Positions 43,769 through 48,332 of a DNA stretch of 48,332 nucleotides are shown here, one piece after another. Source of the stretch: Bacteroidota bacterium. GTDB taxonomy: Bacteria > Bacteroidota > Bacteroidia > AKYH767-A > OLB10. The stretch lies in NCBI GenBank assembly GCA_947447155.1, contig CANFIN010000011.1:1-48332 (forward strand). Reading direction: 5' to 3'. The translations under genes were made by a program, and so were the position numbers. The notes beneath the pieces are model-generated. The model had not been told where the DNA came from. It searched no databases and saw nothing but the letters and a program-made list of their open reading frames with translations. Position 1 is the stretch's first letter. Every line of letters begins with the position of its first letter.

Positions 43769-46420
43769 TTAATCAATCTTGTATAAACTAAATGAATTTT
43801 CATTAGACTTGAATACAAACTCAAGATTTGTTGATGAGATATCTTTAGGAAGTGAATAACCAGAAATCGGAAATCCTTTACAAATCTTCCCATTATTATC
43901 AACTAAATACAATTGATTAGTATTAGTATCAATAAAAGACACATAATATTCTTCAAAGTCAATCATTACTGATATATCTTTTACAACTACATCGGTTGGA
44001 AGTTTATAAGTAAAAAGCCTCGTTCCATCAATTTTAAAACCTATAATACTCTGATTGTCGTAGCCAGCAATAATTAATTTGTTATTTTTTTGTCCTAGGT
44101 ATACATCTTTAATTGTTTCTGTTTCTGTCTCAAAAAATACAGAAGACAAACCCGAACCTTTAGCTTTCTTCAAAACGCCACCATCTGTTTCCCAAATAAA
44201 CATAGCTGAAGTATCCTTAGACGCAAATATCCTATTGATTGTAGGCTTTCCAATTGTTTCATCTAGTCTAAATTTTTTGTCTCCTAATGGTGAAATTAAA
44301 TAACAGAGGCCTGTTGCATCTACAGCTGTTATAAAGCGCTTATTTCCATATACCGAAAGCCAAACTGGCGTCTTAATACTTGAAGCCAATTTTACCGTTT
44401 GATAATTCAACAATGGAATTCCAGAAAGCTCATAGCCATATATTGACATGTTTCTGCAACAAACAAAAAACTGCGCTGAAGTATTAAAGTTTAATTGAAA
44501 AACTGAAACGCCGGTTGTAGCGGTATCAGGCAATTGAATTGGATAATTCCCAACATTATTACCTATAGAATCTAAAAGATAAATCTTATTAAGAGAATTA
44601 AACAAATATTGTACACTGCCATTGTTATAGAAATCAACACCTTTTATTTCGCCTTTTATTTCACTATCAATTGCCTTTTTCCATTTCATTATTCCATCGC
44701 GTCCAACAGCTATTAAATCTAAATTAGCATCTTGAACGAATAACATATCATGATCTGGCTTAGGGATAAAAGGTCCCGCAATAATTGTAGTGTCGCATCT
44801 ATAATCCCAGATTGCATGTGGCCCTTGTGATACCTTGTTGTAATAGCTTAAACATCCAGTAGTATTAAAGACACCGTTAGAGGATGCAATATTCAATGCC
44901 AATCCATTCCACCCTTTTACTTTATTACCGTACTGTGTAAGCCAATCGAGCCAACCTGGGGCAGCAATCGATTTAAATATTTTTTCAGATTGAGGAAAGC
45001 TTGCATAAAAATAAAGATTCCCAAATGGATGGACCTGATTGGTAATTGTTTTGAAGCGTTGTTGATCTATTAAAAGATTTTTACTCTGATTATCATTAAT
45101 AAATCCACGGAGTGAAGAAACTTGATTGGAAGCAATAAAATAACCATTGATTATGCAATAATAACATCCGGATAGTTTGCTAAAAAGAGGACCTAATACA
45201 GAAGGAATCAAATCCGATTTTTTTAATTTTCGTATTGATATTCCATTATGAATTTCTTCCAGTGGTCTGGCGCTATTGCTTTTCTCAGAGATTGCCAACA
45301 TATTCTTTTGACAAAGAGAAATATTATTAACTGCAACCGCTGCGAAGTAATTGTTATTATCTGTTTCGGATATTGGCTCCGTTACAATTAAGGAAATCTC
45401 ATTACCCATCCAATCTTGAAAATACTCTTTATTATTAGATACTGTAGCTCCATTATTCTCCTTCATGTAGACAGAAAAATCGTCGAGCCAAGCTGAAGGA
45501 CTACTTATCCCCCACGCAACTACTGCTGCAGTTCTCGATGGCAATATTTTGAATACATTAAGTGGGACACTTTTCTGATCCTTAAATAATGAAAGAAATT
45601 GATTCGCACCATCAACAATCGTTGTCCCTTGAAATGTTATACAATCAGACTTAATATTCAACTTAGCGATAGACCATTCTCCTACTCGTTGTAATGGCTC
45701 CAATTTTATACCAGACAAAGTGTTTAACTGAGTCATTACCCATTTATGAAAACCATTATAATGAATACCTATCACGAGGTTCTTTCTATTGGTATCAACA
45801 AAACCCATTAACTTAACAGCAGGGGAAGTACTCTTAATATATTTTTGCTGTCTGATAGCATCCTCCACTAAATAAGGAGTAAAGCTTCCAATAAAAACTC
45901 CTTTGGAAACTGACCATGTAAATATCCGATTACTATCTAGTCTTACCTCTCTAATTTCAGTTCCATTGTAATTTCGTGTTTCCTTCTTTACTTTAAGACC
46001 TAGCAATCCCATTACTAACTGATCAGCTTCGCCATCAGGGTTTGCATTGTTTAATCTCAAATAATAAATCTGACTGAAGGTATTGGGGCCTGTTACATGG
46101 CCAGAAACAACCAATGGGTATGTTTTGAATACTGCTCGTAACGATTTATTCTTTACAACGGCAGAGTCTAATGATATTAAAGACCGATACCAATCATCAA
46201 GTACTTCAATAGAATCATGGTTATTAAAAAAACCTGTATGTGCTAATCTGTTTAAGTCGCCAGTTGTTGGATCAACTGATATTACCCAAGCAACATCTGC
46301 AGGTATGGCTTCATAAAGACTGGTTGATTCATTTCTGTAATACTGATAATAAATAAATATGCCCGCAACAGCTACAAGTATTATTACTGAAATTATTGAC
46401 GAGAGAAGTACTTTCTTCAT
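43769..46420 (-). CDS. Large membrane-anchored protein with C-terminal propeller-like half
   Basis: 883 residues. A single N-terminal membrane helix (about 5-27) precedes a long extracytoplasmic region. Residues about 35-500 resemble DUF3352-type proteins (YEAIPADVAWVISVDP, followed by repeated globular halves, including FYASFPQSEKIFKSIAAPGW). From about 530 onward, repeats such as MLFVQDANLDLIAVGRDGIMKW and YLVDNNGKICKGFPISG look like PQQ/VCBS-type propeller blades. No enzyme motif is visible. It is probably a periplasmic structural or sensing protein tethered to the inner membrane; its function is unknown. It has its own promoter at 46438-46445. Confidence 0.72.
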   Translation of the reverse strand: MKKVLLSSIISVIILVAVAGIFIYYQYYRNESTSLYEAIPADVAWVISVDPTTGDLNRLAHTGFFNNHDSIEVLDDWYRSLISLDSAVVKNKSLRAVFKTYPLVVSGHVTGPNTFSQIYYLRLNNANPDGEADQLVMGLLGLKVKKETRNYNGTEIREVRLDSNRIFTWSVSKGVFIGSFTPYLVEDAIRQQKYIKSTSPAVKLMGFVDTNRKNLVIGIHYNGFHKWVMTQLNTLSGIKLEPLQRVGEWSIAKLNIKSDCITFQGTTIVDGANQFLSLFKDQKSVPLNVFKILPSRTAAVVAWGISSPSAWLDDFSVYMKENNGATVSNNKEYFQDWMGNEISLIVTEPISETDNNNYFAAVAVNNISLCQKNMLAISEKSNSARPLEEIHNGISIRKLKKSDLIPSVLGPLFSKLSGCYYCIINGYFIASNQVSSLRGFINDNQSKNLLIDQQRFKTITNQVHPFGNLYFYASFPQSEKIFKSIAAPGWLDWLTQYGNKVKGWNGLALNIASSNGVFNTTGCLSYYNKVSQGPHAIWDYRCDTTIIAGPFIPKPDHDMLFVQDANLDLIAVGRDGIMKWKKAIDSEIKGEIKGVDFYNNGSVQYLFNSLNKIYLLDSIGNNVGNYPIQLPDTATTGVSVFQLNFNTSAQFFVCCRNMSIYGYELSGIPLLNYQTVKLASSIKTPVWLSVYGNKRFITAVDATGLCYLISPLGDKKFRLDETIGKPTINRIFASKDTSAMFIWETDGGVLKKAKGSGLSSVFFETETETIKDVYLGQKNNKLIIAGYDNQSIIGFKIDGTRLFTYKLPTDVVVKDISVMIDFEEYYVSFIDTNTNQLYLVDNNGKICKGFPISGYSLPKDISSTNLEFVFKSNENSFSLYKID

Positions 46421-46437
46421 TTATCAGGATGGTTAGT

Positions 46438-46445
46438 CAAAAGTA
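46438..46445 (-). promoter_or_regulatory. -7 element TACTTTTG for the 883-residue protein gene
   Basis: Exact TAnnTTTG match on the minus strand, 17 nt before the ATG at 46420. The remaining gap to 46590 is AT-rich and shows no gene or terminator. Confidence 0.68.
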
Positions 46446-46590
46446 CCCTCTATTCTAGCTATGACTAACTACCCGTCTATCCACTTATTTACAACACAAT
46501 GTTAATATGTGCTAATATATTTCACTGATATATTTTTAAATTTATAAAATATTAAAAACTTCTTTTTCATTCTTAACTATTGGCATTAAT

Positions 46591-47529
46591 TTATATATTA
46601 TAACTTAACCCAATAACAATTCGCACGGTCGACTGCTGACTGTTTAAAGATTTTGGCTCATCTACTGGTAATAACAATTGAGAATCTAATGCGATGCTTT
46701 TATAAATAAATTGTAGTCCTGCACCCATCATCATCAATTGCATAGATGTTCCATTTTGTAAGGCATCGCCTATTCTAACCCCTTTCGTTTTTTCAAATGT
46801 ATTTATCACAGAAGGCACAACTAATAATTGATTGCTAACATTCCATTTATAAAACAACATCGAAGATACATTTACAACAGAGGCCAGTCGTTCATTAAAT
46901 GAATTCGTAGAATTGCATCTAAAATTAGTAGAGACGGAACAACCAAGCTTCTTATAGCCTACAGCATAATTGGCCATAAAGTTATAATCGAGTGACCCTG
47001 TGCTAGGTTGGTTATAAAATGCTGCACGCTGTCCATTGCTTAAAGTAAAATCATTTCTACCTGTAGGAAGTTTGATTCCAGCTCCTAATAGTAATCGGTT
47101 TTTAAATTGACGATCGCAATTGTCTGAAACAACATGATGCAACACATTAAATGATATATCACCAATGCCCTGCACCGCATTTCTTTGAATTCCTTCAACC
47201 TCTATATTTTGCAAATAAGGTACATTTATATCTAACTCCCATTTGGGCTTGAAAAACCAACGACCACGGAGTTCAATAGCTCGAAACACCTCGTAACTAG
47301 AAACCTTTTCTGCTGTAGAAGAATGCTCTGTTTTAAACAGACTGCCCTCAGGAAACCATTTATTACTTCCTACAAAGAATTCGTTTTTAAATGCTCTATA
47401 GCGCGAATTAATGCTTATTGAATTTTTACTTTCATAAGGTAAAACACCAGTATAGCATCCGCAAACATCACAAGCGTGGGAGACAAAACTTAGACATACA
47501 ATGCCTAAAATCAAAATATATTTTTTCAT
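46591..47529 (-). CDS. Outer-membrane beta-barrel protein with mature N-terminal CDVCGC motif
   Basis: 312 residues. The signal peptide (MKKYILILGIVCLSFVSHA) is followed directly by CDVCGC, a three-cysteine cluster likely to bind metal at the start of the mature chain. The rest alternates amphipathic strands (ISINSRYRAF, WELDINVPYLQNI, GIGDISFNVLHH, LLLGAGIKLPTGRND) and ends VRIVIGLSYNI, as in transporter-like outer-membrane barrels. Such CDVCG barrels are commonly found beside di-heme cytochrome c peroxidases in Bacteroidota, as here: it starts 3 nt after the peroxidase gene. A role in metal (copper or iron) or electron-donor handling is inference. Confidence 0.78.
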   Translation of the reverse strand: MKKYILILGIVCLSFVSHACDVCGCYTGVLPYESKNSISINSRYRAFKNEFFVGSNKWFPEGSLFKTEHSSTAEKVSSYEVFRAIELRGRWFFKPKWELDINVPYLQNIEVEGIQRNAVQGIGDISFNVLHHVVSDNCDRQFKNRLLLGAGIKLPTGRNDFTLSNGQRAAFYNQPSTGSLDYNFMANYAVGYKKLGCSVSTNFRCNSTNSFNERLASVVNVSSMLFYKWNVSNQLLVVPSVINTFEKTKGVRIGDALQNGTSMQLMMMGAGLQFIYKSIALDSQLLLPVDEPKSLNSQQSTVRIVIGLSYNI

Positions 47530-47532
47530 TTT

Positions 47533-48332
47533 TTACTTTTCGCTAAATCGTTTATCACTTAGAAAAGTAGGATCTGTAAGGGTATTTAAAAAAAGTAATA
47601 ATTGTTGTTTTTCAGCATCTGTAATCGACATATTACCTCCTGACAGTAATAGATCAATTGTACTGCTTTGTACAATTCCAGCTCTATAATGATCAATCAC
47701 TTTGCTCAACGAATTCAGTCGCCCATCATGCATATACGGATAGGAAACCGCAACATTTCGTAAAGAAGGGACTTTAAACTTTCCTGAATCGCTTGGCTGC
47801 AGTGTTATTCTTGCACGGCCAGGATCTGCGAAGTGTACATCTAACCCATTGTTACGATAAGTAAGGTCAGTCATTAATGGTTCTTTATGACAGCTCACAC
47901 ATTTTGCTTTAAACAATGTATATCCACTTTGTTCATCAGCAGTAAATGTAGCCGTTCCAGCCTTAACCTGATCGTATTTAGAATTTGCAGATATCAAACA
48001 AGACATAAACTGAGCTAAGGCCCTTGTCATAGCTTGTGTTGTAATAGAATCGCTACCAAAAGCCTTTTTAAACATTGTAGGATAATAATATGACCTATTC
48101 AGTTTAATTAGAACATTGGCCAAACTCTCATCCATCTCTACCGGGTTTGTAATTGGAGCAATGGGCTGCATATCGATATGAGACGAACCACCATCCCAAA
48201 AGAAACTGGAATGCCAAGCAAGATTAAATAAAGGTGGTGCGTTTCGCGTCCCTTCCAAATCATTAATGCCATGACTAAGCTTATGATCTAAATGTGCAAA
48301 AGCTGCAAATTGTTGATGACAACTGCCACATG
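47533..48332 (-). CDS. Di-heme cytochrome c peroxidase (MauG/MbnH-type), 5' end cut off
   Basis: The reading frame is open to the window edge, so the N-terminus is missing; about 266 residues are present. The first CxxCH heme site (CGSCH) falls at 48316-48330, followed by FAAFAHLDHKLSHGINDLEGTRNAPPLFN. The conserved WHSSFFWDGG comes next. The second heme site is KCVSCHKEPLMTD, then VPSLRNVAVSYPYMHDGRL. These are the CcpA/MauG family landmarks. Members either reduce hydrogen peroxide or, as MauG and MbnH, oxidise tryptophan residues on a partner protein. The adjacent CDVCGC barrel gene, 3 nt downstream, makes an MbnH-like role conceivable; the partner gene would lie to the right of the window. 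Confidence 0.88.
   Translation of the reverse strand, partial: CGSCHQQFAAFAHLDHKLSHGINDLEGTRNAPPLFNLAWHSSFFWDGGSSHIDMQPIAPITNPVEMDESLANVLIKLNRSYYYPTMFKKAFGSDSITTQAMTRALAQFMSCLISANSKYDQVKAGTATFTADEQSGYTLFKAKCVSCHKEPLMTDLTYRNNGLDVHFADPGRARITLQPSDSGKFKVPSLRNVAVSYPYMHDGRLNSLSKVIDHYRAGIVQSSTIDLLLSGGNMSITDAEKQQLLLFLNTLTDPTFLSDKRFSEK

Overview
This 48.3-kb window is an AT-rich chromosomal segment of a Bacteroidota bacterium. Four things point there: at least three secreted proteins end in type A sorting domains of the type IX secretion system (T9SS); many genes have the Bacteroidota promoter -7 element TAnnTTTG just upstream; Shine-Dalgarno sequences are not evident; and the families present (YbiT-type ABC-F, DUF1456, FISUMP, choice-of-anchor B, PorE-like OmpA, M61 and S9 peptidases, SdpI-like) are typical of the phylum. 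The genus cannot be told from the sequence. About 40 genes are packed tightly on both strands. I see no rRNA, tRNA, CRISPR array, insertion sequence or prophage.

Layout. 1-2180: palindromic terminator, two copies of a hairpin-bearing repeat, and a FISUMP lipoprotein. 2441-8343: ABC-F ATPase; pyrophosphatase plus lycopene cyclase; an opposing lipid A-type acyltransferase/hydrolase pair; a membrane J-domain protein. 8362-12247: DEAD-box helicase, L-serine dehydratase, and convergent queA. 12323-17268: secreted T9SS proteins around a GreA-C-like/DUF1456 pair, then a DinD-like Bro-N protein. 17475-22135: RNase HII, then a flippase, Wzz-like and O-antigen ligase/polymerase-like surface polysaccharide set. 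22109-26305: lpxD plus an RsbU-like phosphatase on the minus strand, then an Rrf2 regulator and an FAD/NAD(P)-binding protein. 26490-30411: typA and a convergent M13 protease. 30610-40260: choice-of-anchor B T9SS protein, PorE-like OmpA protein, M61 protease, SdpI-like protein, a secreted DUF4412-like protein and a DPP-IV-like S9 peptidase. 40309-43752: a TonB-receptor remnant, folK plus a deoxynucleoside kinase, an OmpA/TSP3 porin-like protein and a small cytosolic protein. 43769-48332: a large membrane-anchored propeller protein, then an operon of a CDVCGC outer-membrane protein and a di-heme MauG/MbnH-type peroxidase that runs off the right edge.

The genes serve cell-envelope building (lipid A acylation, polysaccharide export, OmpA anchoring, T9SS cargo), extracytoplasmic proteolysis, and core RNA, translation and folate functions. 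The most interesting observations are regulatory. At five genes the -7 element lies only 4-5 nt from the start codon, predicting leaderless mRNAs. One 16-bp palindrome forms two back-to-back -7 elements. Three apparent TTG starts are really the last three bases of a -7 element. Six convergent gene pairs abut or overlap at their 3' ends with no terminator between them. I did not find a convincing new defence or mobile system.
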